A stretch of 64,000 nt of DNA from Malachius bipustulatus (GCA_910589415.1 OU342630.1:28801867-28865866), one strand, 5' to 3'; positions 44,607 to 56,700 are shown, numbered from the stretch's first letter. Notes: a model not told the origin generated them from the letters alone. Numbers and translations are program-made.

Positions 44607-47240
44607 AGCTCTCTCCTTGTAGGTTCGTTTGAGTGCCGCAGGTTTTGTAGTGAACTTGATTTTGAGGTATGCGGCTGCACAATTAACTGTGATGGTACTA
44701 AGGTAATAGTTCTGTGTGTATATCGATCTGATAAGGGTGACTTTGGTGTGTTTTCGCGTAATTTTAGTAAGATTATTGAATCAACTAGTAGAATCAAAAA
44801 CTGTAGATTATTGCTGTGTGGTGATTTAAATGTTGATTATTTGAAAACTATGGACCACCGTACAGTGGAGCTTTGCGATATCATGAGTGCTTCTGGACTT
44901 TACACAACTAACACCCTGCCTACAAGGGTTTTCACGAATAAAAATGGACATACAAGTGTCTCATGTATAGATTATATATTGACGAACATTGAGGCAGCCC
45001 TAACTTCCCAGGTTGTTGATCCGTTTATTGCTGACCACTATGCCCTTATCTTGAGGGTTCCCTTGAACGAAGGGACCGGCAAAGAATGTGTATCTAGGGG
45101 TAATCTCAGGGCAGTACGCTCAATAAACGAAAATACCATGCTCCAACTAAAATATGAGATTTCGAGAACAGATTGGTCATTCATTGATGGGAAGAGTGTT
45201 GATGTATCTTTTCAGTTATTTTTTGGTCACCTTATATGGATCCTCGATACTCAATGTCCTTTAAGGCGTTCCAGTGTTAAGAGTCAAACTATAGGGAAAC
45301 CTTGGTTAACTCGAGAGTTAGTAACTGAAAGTAAGGAGATTAGAGAATTTGGTAGACTATGTTCGATTGTCGATCTTTCCGGAAATCGGGACATTTACAA
45401 GGAAAGAATAAAAAAATTCCGTAAGAAAATTCGAGTTGAAAAAATGAATTATAATAATTCCAGGATAAACAACGCAACTAATAGAACACGGGCATTATGG
45501 CGAATGGTCAATGAAACATTAAAGAGGGGTAATAGAAGTAATGCTGTCTCTGAGATACTTTACGATGGCAACACTGTCGTGGAAAAAAACAGAATGGCAG
45601 ATATTTTTGCAAATCAGTTCGCTAACAGTACAGCTGACATCATCGGGGATTATTTCGGTTTTAACATGAGCTTACCATGCACCGTGACCCCGAGCATTGT
45701 GAATTCGATTTTTTTTGTGCCAATAACTGTTGGGGAGGTAGTGGATGTGATGAATACGATTAAGAATAAACATTCATGTGGCCAGGATGGCTATACCATT
45801 AGTATGATAAAGGATATCATTGATTACATAAAATCACCCCTTTCTATTTTATTCAATAGATCAGTAGAGTCAGGTTATTTCCCTGTTGAACTTAAGACTG
45901 CAATTATAACACCTATCTTTAAAAAGGGTGATTCCCGAGAGCCTGATAATTATAGACCAATTTCCATTTTGAGTTCCTTTTCTAAGATATTTGAAAAAGC
46001 CATGTATAACAGAATTATATCATTTTTCAGGGACAACAGCATATTGTCTTCTGCGCAACACGGGTTCTTGGAGGGAAAATCCTCCGAGACCGCATTTTTT
46101 CAGCTTTTAAATTATGTTCACAAGAATCTGGATTCTCAGAAGTATACGGTGATGATTTGCTTTGATTTCACTAAAGCATTTGACAGTGTATGCTGGAGTA
46201 TACTCAGCAGGAAGCTCTCTGCAGTTGGTATACGAGGATGCGTTCTCGATTGGCTACAGTCTTACCTGTCAGACAGGTACCTTAGAGTCAAGATTGATGG
46301 CTTAATGTCTGCGGCACGTGGTGTTTGTTTGGGTGTGCCACAGGGCTCCGTCCTGGGCCCTTTGCTGTTTTTGGTTTTTATAAACGACCTACCGCAGTTC
46401 GTTGATGCGGGATACGTCACTCTGTATGCGGACGATGCAACAGTCACTGTTGCTGGAGACACTATTGAAGAATTGGAATCAAAGATCAGCCAAGTAATGA
46501 ATGAGATGTTCATTTGGTGTCAACGCAATAGAATCATTTTAAATGAGCAGAAAACACTTGCTGTTAATTTTAGCATAAGAAGAGCTTTTCCTGATAACTT
46601 TTCCCTTCCAAAAGGATTGTGTTTCTCTCAGTCGGTCAGACTTTTAGGTACCCTGATTGATGACCATTTGTCCTGGCGGGCCCATGTGGATCATCTGGCA
46701 AAGCAACTGCGCAAGTCATATTTTGCAATTCTTCAACTTAAATCAAGCTTGGGGACTGAATGTTTGCTGAATGTTTATTATGCTCTGGTCTACTCTCATC
46801 TATCTTTTAATATTGTTGCTTGGGGTAGTAGTGCGCATGCCCAAAGAATTTTTATCCTACAGAAAAAAATTATACGTCTTTTATTTGGTCTGAAACCATT
46901 AGAGACATGTAGATATGCTTTTGCAAGCAATAAGATATTGACCTGCTGCTGTATATATATTCTTAAATGCGTTTGTTTTGTACATAAGCATAAGGACCTG
47001 TTCACTGAGGTGTCGTGCGGTCACGCATATTCAACGAGGTTTGGAAACAAAATCTGCTTGCCTATCCACCGCACGGCACTTTTTGAGAAATCTCCTTTGT
47101 ATATGTGTGCGAAGTTATATAACCGCCTTCCTACGGATATTCTGGCTATAGAGGGAAACTATAATTTATTCAAGGCTAGTGTAAAGAAGTACCTCAATTC
47201 CAGAGTATTTTATAGTACTGCGGAATATTTTAATCGGTAG
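44607..47240 (+). CDS. LINE ORF2: endonuclease C-terminal part and reverse transcriptase
   Basis: The frame is open from 44607 to the TAG at 47238-47240 without any stop. It starts within the endonuclease: KVIVLCVYRSDKGDFG, then LLLCGDLNVDYL (about 44812) and the SCIDYILTN block (about 44960). The RT follows with AIITPIFKKGDSREPDNYRP (about 45900), CFDFTKAFDSVCWS (about 46160), LGVPQGSVLGPLLFLVFIND and the catalytic LYADDATVTV (about 46430). It ends with IVAWGSSAHAQRIFILQKKI and a C-terminal tail. There is no RNase H. Only the N-terminal endonuclease half is missing. Because no stops or shifts have built up, this looks like a recent insertion. Confidence 0.88.
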   Translation, partial: SSLLVGSFECRRFCSELDFEVCGCTINCDGTKVIVLCVYRSDKGDFGVFSRNFSKIIESTSRIKNCRLLLCGDLNVDYLKTMDHRTVELCDIMSASGLYTTNTLPTRVFTNKNGHTSVSCIDYILTNIEAALTSQVVDPFIADHYALILRVPLNEGTGKECVSRGNLRAVRSINENTMLQLKYEISRTDWSFIDGKSVDVSFQLFFGHLIWILDTQCPLRRSSVKSQTIGKPWLTRELVTESKEIREFGRLCSIVDLSGNRDIYKERIKKFRKKIRVEKMNYNNSRINNATNRTRALWRMVNETLKRGNRSNAVSEILYDGNTVVEKNRMADIFANQFANSTADIIGDYFGFNMSLPCTVTPSIVNSIFFVPITVGEVVDVMNTIKNKHSCGQDGYTISMIKDIIDYIKSPLSILFNRSVESGYFPVELKTAIITPIFKKGDSREPDNYRPISILSSFSKIFEKAMYNRIISFFRDNSILSSAQHGFLEGKSSETAFFQLLNYVHKNLDSQKYTVMICFDFTKAFDSVCWSILSRKLSAVGIRGCVLDWLQSYLSDRYLRVKIDGLMSAARGVCLGVPQGSVLGPLLFLVFINDLPQFVDAGYVTLYADDATVTVAGDTIEELESKISQVMNEMFIWCQRNRIILNEQKTLAVNFSIRRAFPDNFSLPKGLCFSQSVRLLGTLIDDHLSWRAHVDHLAKQLRKSYFAILQLKSSLGTECLLNVYYALVYSHLSFNIVAWGSSAHAQRIFILQKKIIRLLFGLKPLETCRYAFASNKILTCCCIYILKCVCFVHKHKDLFTEVSCGHAYSTRFGNKICLPIHRTALFEKSPLYMCAKLYNRLPTDILAIEGNYNLFKASVKKYLNSRVFYSTAEYFNR

Positions 47241-47480
47241 ATTATATTTGTCCTGACCATGTTATTAGATCACATATTTGACAAGTGTTGTAATGCAATA
47301 TGAATGTGTGCATAGGCATTTTATTTGTTAAGTTGCTGCTGTTTTGTTTTGTTTTGTGATCTTTTTTTGTTTTATTTTAAGTACATATAATACTGTAATG
47401 GTGAAGTTGACTTTCCATATGTACACTTTTGTACCTGATAATGGACAATAAAGATTGATTGATTGATTGATTGATTGAAT
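44607..47480 (+). mobile_element. LINE with (GATT)n tail
   Basis: The element begins inside the endonuclease domain (truncated 5' end near 44605). It carries an 830-codon frame and a short 3' UTR, and ends in GATT repeats at about 47455-47478. A tetranucleotide tail instead of poly(A) is typical of CR1/Jockey-group relatives, as I know them. It interrupts the TATCGATA-rich hAT-like element. Confidence 0.8.
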
Positions 47481-47973
47481 ATCGTAAATAACTATCGCCA
47501 GTATGGCAATAATTATCAATAAATCAATACCTATCGATTCACCGATAATAGTTATCGATAATTATTGTTATTGTTGTGTGTCGATAACAATAAACATTGA
47601 TTATTATTGCTAATGATACATATCGATTAATGTTAATTTCAATGATGATTGGTGCCTGGAACAGGCGATTAGTCTTACAATTTGGAAGCAGATGAAATGA
47701 AGACACTTCCAATGGTGGCAACAAAACGGATTAGATCAAGATGAAGATAAAAATTTCAAAGCTGTTCACGTTGAAAACGGCTCCAAATATCGGAAAAACG
47801 GTTTACATGTTCCTATCATTTTTTTATTTTTTATCAATAACTATCGATATATCAATATTATTATTGCATGGCCCGATTCTTAACGATAACCATATCAGTG
47901 AATGATAATTTGTTGGTTATTGATAATATACTTTATCGGTAAACAATAATATATCATATATCGATATATCGAT

Positions 47974-49025
47974 ACATGTCCCACAGGGTAGTATCCTTGG
48001 TCCACTTCTTTTTGTAATTTTCATAAATGACTTGTTTAAGTCAGTTACTATTCCTGGTTCAACATTGATTAATTGTGCAGATGATACCAAATTTGTTGAT
48101 TGTAGCGGACACGGCCTCTTTACTGGAAGCCCGAGTCACTGATCAATTTGAGAGAAAACATCTCAATGGTTTTCTGACAATGGATTTACAATAATTAATG
48201 GGGGGAGGACGCAGTGCGTGGTCTTCAAAACTCATCTCAATAGATCTCTGATTTCCAATGTTTTAACTTTAACACTTAACGGCGATAGAATACAAATTTC
48301 CGACAATTGCAGAATGCTTGGAGTTCATGTCGACTTGCGCATAGGATGGGAATGTCACATTAGACAATTATGTAGTAGACTGTCCTCCTGCTGTTATTCA
48401 CTAAGGGTTCTTACCAAACATTCAAGAGGTGATGTGGTGAGGATTGCATATTTTGGAAACGTCTATTCTCTTTTAAAGTATGGGATTATTTTTTGGGGAC
48501 AGTCAACATTTGCAGTAGATGTGTTTAGGGTTCAGAAAAGGGCACTTAGAATTATGTGCAAAATGAAGACCTTGCAGACCTGCAGGGGTGTCTTCAAGAA
48601 AGAAAAATTGTTGACACTTACTGGTATTTATGTTTATGGATGCGTACTGTTTCTGAGGAGACATCCTCAGTATTTTCATGACCCAAATCACAAATGAGGA
48701 ACTAGATTCCCAGAACGTTACAATCTCCCTGTTCATAGGTTGACATCTACCGAAAAAGGACCTTTCTATGCCCGTATCAAGCTTTTTAACTGTCTGCCTG
48801 ATGATATGAAAAAAAAAGTATTTACCTCATTTAAAAAACGCCTATATGACTATTTATGTAATATTGAGCGTATTCTGTGGCTCAGTTTATGGCCTTTCGT
48901 GTGTAATAATATGTACTAAAATACCTCATAATTCATAATGTATAGGTTCTCTTGACTTGTTTCAAATCTGTTATGTACAGTTATTTTGAAATAAATGTAT
49001 TTATCTATCTATCTATCTATCTATC
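47974..49025 (+). pseudogene. Second, shorter LINE relic with (TCTA)n tail
   Basis: The insertion begins inside the RT at VPQGSILGPLLFVIFIND (47978) and keeps NCADDTKFVD, a variant of the FADD/YADD active site. A frameshift and stop near 48115-48150 precede an open frame at 48218-48697 (MVFKTHLNR... SLLKYGIIFWGQSTFAVDVF). After a TGA near 48695 the tail NLPVHRLTSTEKGPFYARIK completes a typical C-terminus. It ends in TCTA repeats at about 49003-49025. It is a different LINE family from the one at 44.6 kb and lies in the same host element. Confidence 0.8.
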
Positions 49026-49120
49026 AATCTATCATTACTTTCATTATCGACCTTCGATATATGAGATATTTATTGACAACTATCGATATATCGATAATAT
49101 CGCGCACCCCTAAACTTGCT

Positions 49121-50271
49121 TACGCCCAAACTGGAAATACATAATAAATGGAATCCAACTTTATAACAATAGTCCTAGCTGGAACTCCCCTTAATGAACT
49201 CTGATCTGAAGTTTCATTTAGAATTTTATACTCTCATTCAGAGATCATTTCTTTGCTATTCAATTAATTTCCAGTAGTTTCAAACCCATTTCAACTTTGA
49301 TTTCATAGTTCTTACCTAATTTATTTTGCCTGCCAAGTGAAGAGGATAAAATATTGAAATTTTGTGTTCACGTAAATAATACATACCTCAAGATTTTTGT
49401 TACTGGACATCCTAGAGCAGGTTGACAACTGGTCTTCAATGATGATGAATTGATGATTTAATTACAAAACCAAAGTCTAGTTTCATCTGACGGTAATGAC
49501 TACTTTTAACCGGAAATGTATAGCATTAACAATTTAACTATTTATCCTTATAATGGAATTGGATGTCACATAACAATTCAAGTCTAGATCAAACATCGTA
49601 TTCACTACCTACTGGTAAAATTTAAAATTTTTATTAGCACATCCTTTCATTGAATAACTACTCTGAGCTTCTAAAGTGGATTGTTTATTTCAAGTTTGAA
49701 GGATAAATAAAGTTTGTTTAAATTATCATTTGGATATTAGATTCATTCCAATCAACAAAATAATGTATTGTATTTTGTAATTGTATTCTGTCAGATTAAG
49801 GTATAATTAACCCCACTTTCTGTTATTTTGTTAAACTTGAAAACTTGACAGGTAAATAAAATATAGTTCTTCTTCGTCTATTTTTATGGCTTGGGCATCA
49901 TTGTTCTTACAGCCACTAAATAAAAGCGCCACTGCTACGTCAGCTAGACTGGAGACTGCGCAACTGCGCTAGTGGTATGGTTGATGACGTCAACGTATAG
50001 AATATAGAACATCCGGAAGCCAAATTGCCATGCTATCGAATACGAGGGACTTTGCCATTTTGAAACACTTCACTGCATGTTTAGAAATTCAGTTAATGTG
50101 GATTTTTTTTGCAAAATGGAACTATACCTCAGTCGACCAACAGATATAGTAATAAAACTGCGCAACAAACTTTTAAGGTCCAAGTAGTCACATCTATAGG
50201 CAGATAGTGCCCTATTTATTGGTTACCTGGTTCCGGTAAACCAATGAGAAGGGCATTCTAAGGTTTGTGTA
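49121..50271. other. Non-coding stretch
   Basis: Mostly AT-rich. A more GC-rich patch at about 49915-50090 (with CACTGCTACGTCAGCTAGAC) has no coding signal I can support. No RNA gene is seen. Confidence 0.4.
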
Positions 50272-51016
50272 TACAGTGCTTCCCAAAAGTAACGGATAAA
50301 TTCGATAAAACGGAGAGGGCTGTTTTTTTGAAAAAATAAAAAAACAGGTCGATTTTGTTTTTGAGTTGTTCAACTTTTGACATAATATTTGGGTATACAG
50401 GGTGATGCACGAAAAAGTGGTGACGTCATCGGCATTTTTTTAAATGGCAACCCTTATTTTTTATTAAATTTTTTGATACTTCATCCAATTGCCAATACGG
50501 TAATGTCATCATTTTGTAACGTTTATAAAGGAAATTTCGGAGAAAATAACTTAATTTCCACAGATTTAATAGATTTAATTTAATTTAATTTAACAGATTC
50601 AATTTGATAGACTTAATTTAATAGACAGATCTTATAAAATTACCATGGAAACAGTAATTTTTATTTGATATTTTTTTATTTTTATCGCTAATGTTCCGAT
50701 TTTCACATCAGTAAAAAGTGCACAATTTCGACTCACAAGCTGTTTCTCAGAAATTTCCTTATTTAAGGTTACAAATTGATTACATTACCATACTGGCAAT
50801 TAAATTAAGTATCAAAAAATGGAATAAAAAATAAGGGTTGCCATTTAAAAAAATGCCGATGACGTCACCACTTTTTCGCGCATCACCCTGTATACCCAAA
50901 TATTATGTCAAAAGTTGAACAACTCAAAAACAAAATCGACCTGTTTTTTTATTTTTTCAAAAAAACAGCCCTCTCCGTTTTATCGAATTTATCCGTTACT
51001 TTTGGGAAGCACTGTA
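50272..51016. mobile_element. Foldback with identical 124-bp outer arms
   Basis: The left arm 50272-50395 and the right arm 50893-51016 are reverse complements without a mismatch that I can find, starting TACAGTGCTTCCCAAAAG. Between them lies another inverted-repeat element. If that is removed, the arms meet at a centre reading GGGTATACCC, so the outer unit would be a 248-bp palindrome with the inner one inserted at the central TA. There is no coding capacity. Confidence 0.85.
50396..50892. mobile_element. Inner MITE, TACAGGGTG ends
   Basis: TACAGGGTGATGCACGAAAA at 50396 is mirrored at 50892 with GTGATGCGCG in place of GTGATGCACG. The inverted arms extend about 150 bp with scattered changes. 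A run of ATTTAATTTAATTTAA sits near the centre. The element has Tc1/mariner-like ends and a TA target, and no gene. Confidence 0.75.
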
Positions 51017-51429
51017 TAATTCTTGTGTATAAGGTCTGCCTACCTGGATTGTAAACTTACCGCGCACTTTTATTAGTATATCTTTTGGCCGACTGGGGTT
51101 TAGGTAATTTATCTTTTTTGAATACAAATCTTAATTTATTGTGTATTTATATTTATTTATGAAAACTTAGTAATTTACTTTACTGTTCAGACTGTTCATA
51201 TACAGTGTCCCCAATTTTCTTTATCAAAGGATATCCGCACGTCGTTTTAAAACAGAAACAAATGAAAGTTGGTAGATTTCAAACCTACCCCCTAAGAGGC
51301 AAAGGTACAGTTTGGTAGTTCCAAAATGAAAGCGTGCTTACAGATCGCTCCACCATAGCGCCGCTGTCGAAAACCTCAAAATTACGCCATCCCAGTGTTG
51401 TCATGTTAAACATTATTTCATTAGATTTA

Positions 51430-52690
51430 GAACCATATTAAGGATTAAGGTGACATAATTTCCCGTGCAGTTTAGGCACCCATCGGGCGCGACCCATGTG
51501 GCGGATAGGGGAAGGCCTTATTACAATGAGCGACGACAGTGAGTAAAGGTTAGCAGCGGTGATAGATCTCGACGGATCTAAAACTCTAGACTGGTAGCTC
51601 AGGAAAGCTCTGTCGCGGACCACCTCCCCCGACCTAGTTGTCGTGTGGTCACTAAGGTCTGCACTATGGGTAACGGCGCCGGAGAATGTCCGAATGTGGG
51701 CTGTGAAACCGTATCACTCTGCGTTGTGGTCATGTCTCGCGCACAGAGAGATATTGGCGTCTTGACTTAACCGTCCGGAGTGTCCAGACTGCGTGAATGA
51801 ATCACCACTACAAAAACCCTCCCCAATCTCAAGGTATTGCGTGCTCCGAAGAGATGCATGACTGTGGGTAGCTCAGTCGTTAGCGGCAAACCTCGGGGCA
51901 CCTGGCGCGACCCAATATATTGAGCCTTACTCCTTGCATGCAGGCTCTGTGGGAATGGACCAACTTTTCCCAGCCACTTCGTGAGACATTCATGGAGAGT
52001 GTAAAACAAACTTGATCTTACGAGGACACCTAAAACCCTCAATCTTTGGGCAGCTATAGAAGCTATGGAGATCGGTTTTAATCCGACTTCAAGAAACAGA
52101 GCCCAATTTTGCTGCACCAGGAGAAACAAATTTCCACTGAGAAAAAAGAAGACGGCTGTTCGATAGAGAATACCACGAAAGTGAACATCTCGTCGAAAAA
52201 GTCAAAATTAGGCAGTGCCGCAAAGAAACGCCTAAAGCGGCTACTCCACAGTGAAATGGAATACCAAGACGCCTTGGAGAAGACTCTGGCCGAGCGTACT
52301 GTTGCTGGACCGAAGATGAGCGGGAGGCAACCTCCCACTGATCGATTCAAACCAGCGAAACGTGTTAGGTCAGACGGTACGCCTGAGCAGAGCACAAAGA
52401 GGCCTCGGGAGGACACCAACCTTTTCTTTAGCTACCAACCTTTCCTTCGGAGATGTCGCTGCGAACGTCCGAGTGAGAATTATCCACTCCGATCACCTAA
52501 CGTCAACTATAGAGGACGGACAGCTAGGAGCCCTACAGAAGTCACTTATGGCCGCTGTGGAGCAAATCCTTGATGACGAGACGGAAGTCAAATTGGAAAA
52601 CTGTGCCCGCAGGCCAAGATGGCTCGTTGTCGTCACTTTTGTGCCGGGGAGGCGACGGCATCCTAGTTGGAGGGCAGCAATTTCTCCGGC
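51430..52690 (+). pseudogene. LINE 5' UTR and ORF1 (gag-like) fragment
   Basis: From about 51430 to 52100 the sequence is unusually GC-rich and reads like a LINE 5' UTR, with ACAAAAACCCTCCCCAATCTC near 51810. ORF1-like protein follows in the plus strand. SKLGSAAKKRLKRLLHSEME (about 52205) and RVRSDGTPEQSTKRPRED belong to the basic N-terminal part. After a frameshift near 52440, VRVRIIHSDHLTSTIEDGQL and LENCARRPRWLVVVTF follow the RNA-binding part seen in ORF1 of several insect LINEs. Sequence identity to LINEs is lost after about 52680. The 5' end is preserved while the 3' part is absent, the reverse of the usual truncation. Confidence 0.65.
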
Positions 52691-52860
52691 AGCAATTTTT
52701 CTTTCCTATTATTTTTTTCTACAAATCCATCAAATATTTTTTCGACGATCACAGTAATATTCTCCCAACTTTTGTCTCAATTTGTATAGAATTAGGTGGG
52801 AAATGTTTCAGTGGTGCCAAAACCAGGGACCATTGGAGAATTATGCTGGAGATTTAAGAA

Positions 52861-53731
52861 TTTGAAAAATAAAAGGGAGACATTTTGACACAAAATAAAA
52901 TTTGGTAGAAATACAGGATAAGCAAACTAGGCGGAAATTTGCGAAGTTAAATTAAATGTAGCCAGTTAAAAAAGTTACCCATTTGTATATTCGATAGGAA
53001 ATCGAATATACCCACTGTATATTCGATTTCCTAAGACCATCTTGAAAACATTTTCATTGACTTTTTGCTTGTGGTTACGTTGTCTAAACAATTTTGTTTT
53101 TGAGTTTCTAGGACCAATAGTTAGAACTATTGGTTGCATATACCTTAATGCTTGAACATAATTATGAGCTTATTTTGAGTTCCTCAACATTTTCTTGAAA
53201 TATTCCTCCCGAAACACCTTGTATTATAAGATCACAAAACTTTGCAAATCAAATATCATCTGAATTTCTTTGTATTTAAGGATAAATTATTACTCACGAA
53301 ACTGAATACATCATCACTTCATTCACATTTAGATTTTTCTTCCACGCTTATAACTGACTGAAATGTGAAAAATTAAAATATTACTTGCAGAGGAAAAAAA
53401 TTCATAATTGAACTTCAAAAACTGAGGTACGTTTATTTACTTAAATTTACAAACTAATAATTAAATTTCCTTGTTACTTTTAAAGTAGTCCACACATGCT
53501 TGAATAATACTTCCACAAGTTTCATAATAAAAGTAAAATATATAGTGTATCTTTTCCAAAACTGAAAAGACAAGAAAGCAGTCCTAATCATTTTAGAAAC
53601 TGCTTCCTTGGCTTTCCACTAATTGGCCCTGATTTTTTACAGAACAGACTCCTTATTCTATATCCTCAGACCCACATTTTGAAACCCAAACACAGTCTCT
53701 AGGTACAGAACACAAAAACATAAAGCTGGAG
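52861..53731. other. Downstream flank and 3' UTR of snf
   Basis: The snf transcript should end here. A minus-strand AATAAA lies at about 53432-53437, roughly 300 bases past the stop codon. Apart from the hairpin at 52996 nothing else is recognised. Confidence 0.5.
52996..53032. repeat. Perfect 15-bp hairpin
   Basis: AGGAAATCGAATATA (52996-53010) and TATATTCGATTTCCT (53018-53032) pair exactly around CCCACTG. A third partial copy (GTATATTCGAT) lies just before at 52985. It is probably a small foldback. Confidence 0.6.
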
Positions 53732-56700
53732 TTACTTCTTGGCAAATGAGATCTTCATAGCATGCGTTGGGGTGATCTTGAAACCCTGCAACGCATCCTT
53801 GGCCGCTCCCGACTGAAGCTCGTTCTCGAACTCCACGAATGCTATATCGTGACGATTGGGCACCAAGCGTACCTCTTTGAAACCCGGGAACCTGGAAAAA
53901 GATAAATATATTTTTACACACAAAAGATCACGAAGATTTCAAGCAAATACAATCAGAAAGACAGAATTACAGGCAGTAAGTGATTAATTCAATTGAAATC
54001 GAATCGGTATCCAGAAAAGAAGGGCACAAGCGCCAAAAAATGGAAACCAAGCTATTGGCACCATTGAATGGAGAATTCAATTTGACACTTGTTCTGTTTT
54101 CAAAGAATTTTTCTTTGTGCACAAATTAGAAAAAATTACGGTCAATGTTTACATCCAGCTATTAAATAGCTAGGAATAGACGAAGCGACTTGCTTGCCGA
54201 TTTGATCGACACGAGCAAATTCGGCGGATTTGCTCGTGGCGAGTAGCGTCGGCAGATTTTTCAAGTCACACCGAAACGTCCACGCCAATCGTACGAATTA
54301 TCCGTCGGAGTGGCTCATCACATGCAAATGTGTACGTTTATGGGGAAACTACACGATTTATCGGTCGGATTTGCGTGGCTCGTGATCTGTAGAAAATTTC
54401 AAGAGGTCGCGAGCCATGCCTAAAATCCTTTTTTAACGCTTACACTCAGAGTGCAAGTACCTACCTTTACTTTTTAAGCTAATTAATAATTGATAATAAT
54501 GTCAAAGTATAATAATAATAACAAAAAGGGAAAACGAGCTGCTGTGAGCGTATCGCGTATCGCGCTAGTCTGGCAGAAAAATCTGTTCGTTTATGGCAGA
54601 AAATACTATCAAGCCGTGCCAGAGGCGTCTACGGTTCTGGCATGGCTCTTGGCATGGCGCATGGCGCGGTGAGTTACCACAGACGAAGAGATTTATCTTC
54701 CGGGTTTGCTCGTGACGACCAAATCGGCCAGCATATCGCTTCGTCTATTCCTAGCTTATGAAATAATTATATGCATCTACCAAATAGAATAAAAAGGAAC
54801 AGTCTTTTATCAAGAACTATAGTTCATGTTAAATGTGGAAGGTGTTATTTTGTAAATGATGTAAATTTGAATCAGGCATTCATCTGTTTAAACAAAGTTT
54901 GTTGTCTTTTTTCAGAGCCATATCAATGTGTAAGCTTTTAATAATAGTTACAGAGATGGCGACAAAAATGTCTTGTATCTCCCAAAAGGAAGGAAAGCAG
55001 GTTTTTATTTAGTTTGATCCTTCTCATGTGGGCATCTAGGCACCCCCCCCCCCCACCCCAATTGAAGAAAATTATTTTCTTCCCATTCGCTCCTTACAAA
55101 GATCTTTTGATTGACAGGGAAGTCAAGTTCATGACCGAGAATATAGAAATTTTTTTTCATGTACCAGCAACAATTGGATTTGTGTCTGTTTAATTGCGCT
55201 GGAGGTTACGGCAAGGAGCAAATTGTAAGAAAATATTTTACTTCAAAAAAATCACTTATGTCCGTTCGCCTGCTTGCTATTCTGTTGGGTACAAGTGTCA
55301 ATTCATATCGTCGCTGTCAAGTTCCAATCTGCTATGTGGAAAATGAACATTTTAGAGGCGGTTGATTTCACATAGAAGAATTTGGTAACACCTACTCACA
55401 TAACTGATTTTTATAAGGCAAGTACTACCTTTGCTTCAATGAAATCAATAAATTTCCAATTTCACAAAGATCTAGGGCTTTTCAAATAGTTAACTAGGTA
55501 CATTAAGCATAAGATAATTATTTCATGAATGAAAATTCTCAAAGCAGATGACGTTTTATTCTAGAAATGCAAGGGTATGTCACGGCTTGACGGTAAGCAG
55601 TGGAGGGTGGGTTTAAAACGTAGATTTTCAAATAATTGAATATATACCGTGTTTTAAATTAAGTCGGCACTATTGCTAACTTCGTTATTAGTTGAGCTAG
55701 AAAGTCGGTTAAATTAGCAAACTAGTAGTATTTTTTCTCCTGAAATAAAATGGCGAAAACAGAAAAACAATCGAACATCACGTTTTAGAGATATTTAAAA
55801 AAATATATATTTTTCGAAATATCGAAATTATAAAAATCGAATTAAAATAAAAGAAATCGAATTATAGAAGGAAATAGTGAGGAAGGTGTTTATTTAAACT
55901 GGTTTCACCTAAGAGTTCCTTTTAAGTTGCCCTGCAATGTTGCTGTTCCTGCTGCGTAGTTAAAATGATGTGAAATGATTCTTTTTATAATTGTCTGGCA
56001 CTGGGACGAGTTTTATTTCATATTGTAGTGACTACTATAGTTCGGTTCCGAATTAGAAGATACCTTATCAGATTTGCAATCAAATTTCATGTTTATATAG
56101 GTGATTCAAAGAAGTCGTATTTAAAAGTGTACGGAACAAACTAAATTTTATAGTTTTACACGAATCACCCCGAACATCCGTCTTCTTATCTGATCTGTTT
56201 TTATTTGGTTTTTTATTGCATGATCGGACAATGGAGGTGATTTGCAGTATATTTCTCCGAATAGGATCGTTCAGGAGCGAACTGAGACTGTTTGCCCTTT
56301 AGCCTTTAGTCTTAAGTTACTAACGTGGTTTGCACGATGTCGGAACGGAAACGAAAAGTATTTACAATTGAAGAAAAATCTCAAATAATATGGAGATTAG
56401 AAAATGGTGAAACAAATTCAAGTATTGCAAAAGAATGTGGTGTATCGCATTCAACGATTTCTACAATTTGGAAAGACAAAGAAAAAATTAAATCTTTTTT
56501 CGAACAAAATTCGTAGAGTATGAAACGAGCTAGATCATCCGGACATAAGAATATGGAAGAAGCTTTACTGAAGTGTTTTCAGCACCAGAGAACAAACAAC
56601 GTACCCATAAGTGGGCTAATTCTTCGAGAAAAAGCCAACGATTTCGCACGACGCTTGGGTATGGAAAATTTCCAGTGTTCATCCTCATGGGTACAATGTT

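Larger units (their letters stand above)
44494..49112. mobile_element. Non-autonomous hAT-like element rich in TATCGATA, with two LINE insertions
   Basis: The left end TAGGGGTGTGAGATA (44494) and the right end (mirror of TAGGGGTGCGCGATA, ending 49112) are flanked by AACCTGCT (44486-44493) and AACTTGCT (49113-49120). This is an 8-bp duplication with one change, as for hAT. Its own sequence (44494-44606, about 47480-47973 and about 49030-49112) is dominated by ATCGATA-like words. The remaining ~3.9 kb are two LINEs inserted in the plus orientation. Confidence 0.75.

Noticed and set aside
53658..53921. Overlapping minus-strand frame of 87 codons at the last snf exon
   Set aside because: It is the wrong frame over the RRM2 exon; the frame ending ISFAKK joins exon 2 in phase.
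55159..55365. 68-codon frame in snf intron 2
   Set aside because: No recognisable domain or codon signal; kept only as a note in the intron description.
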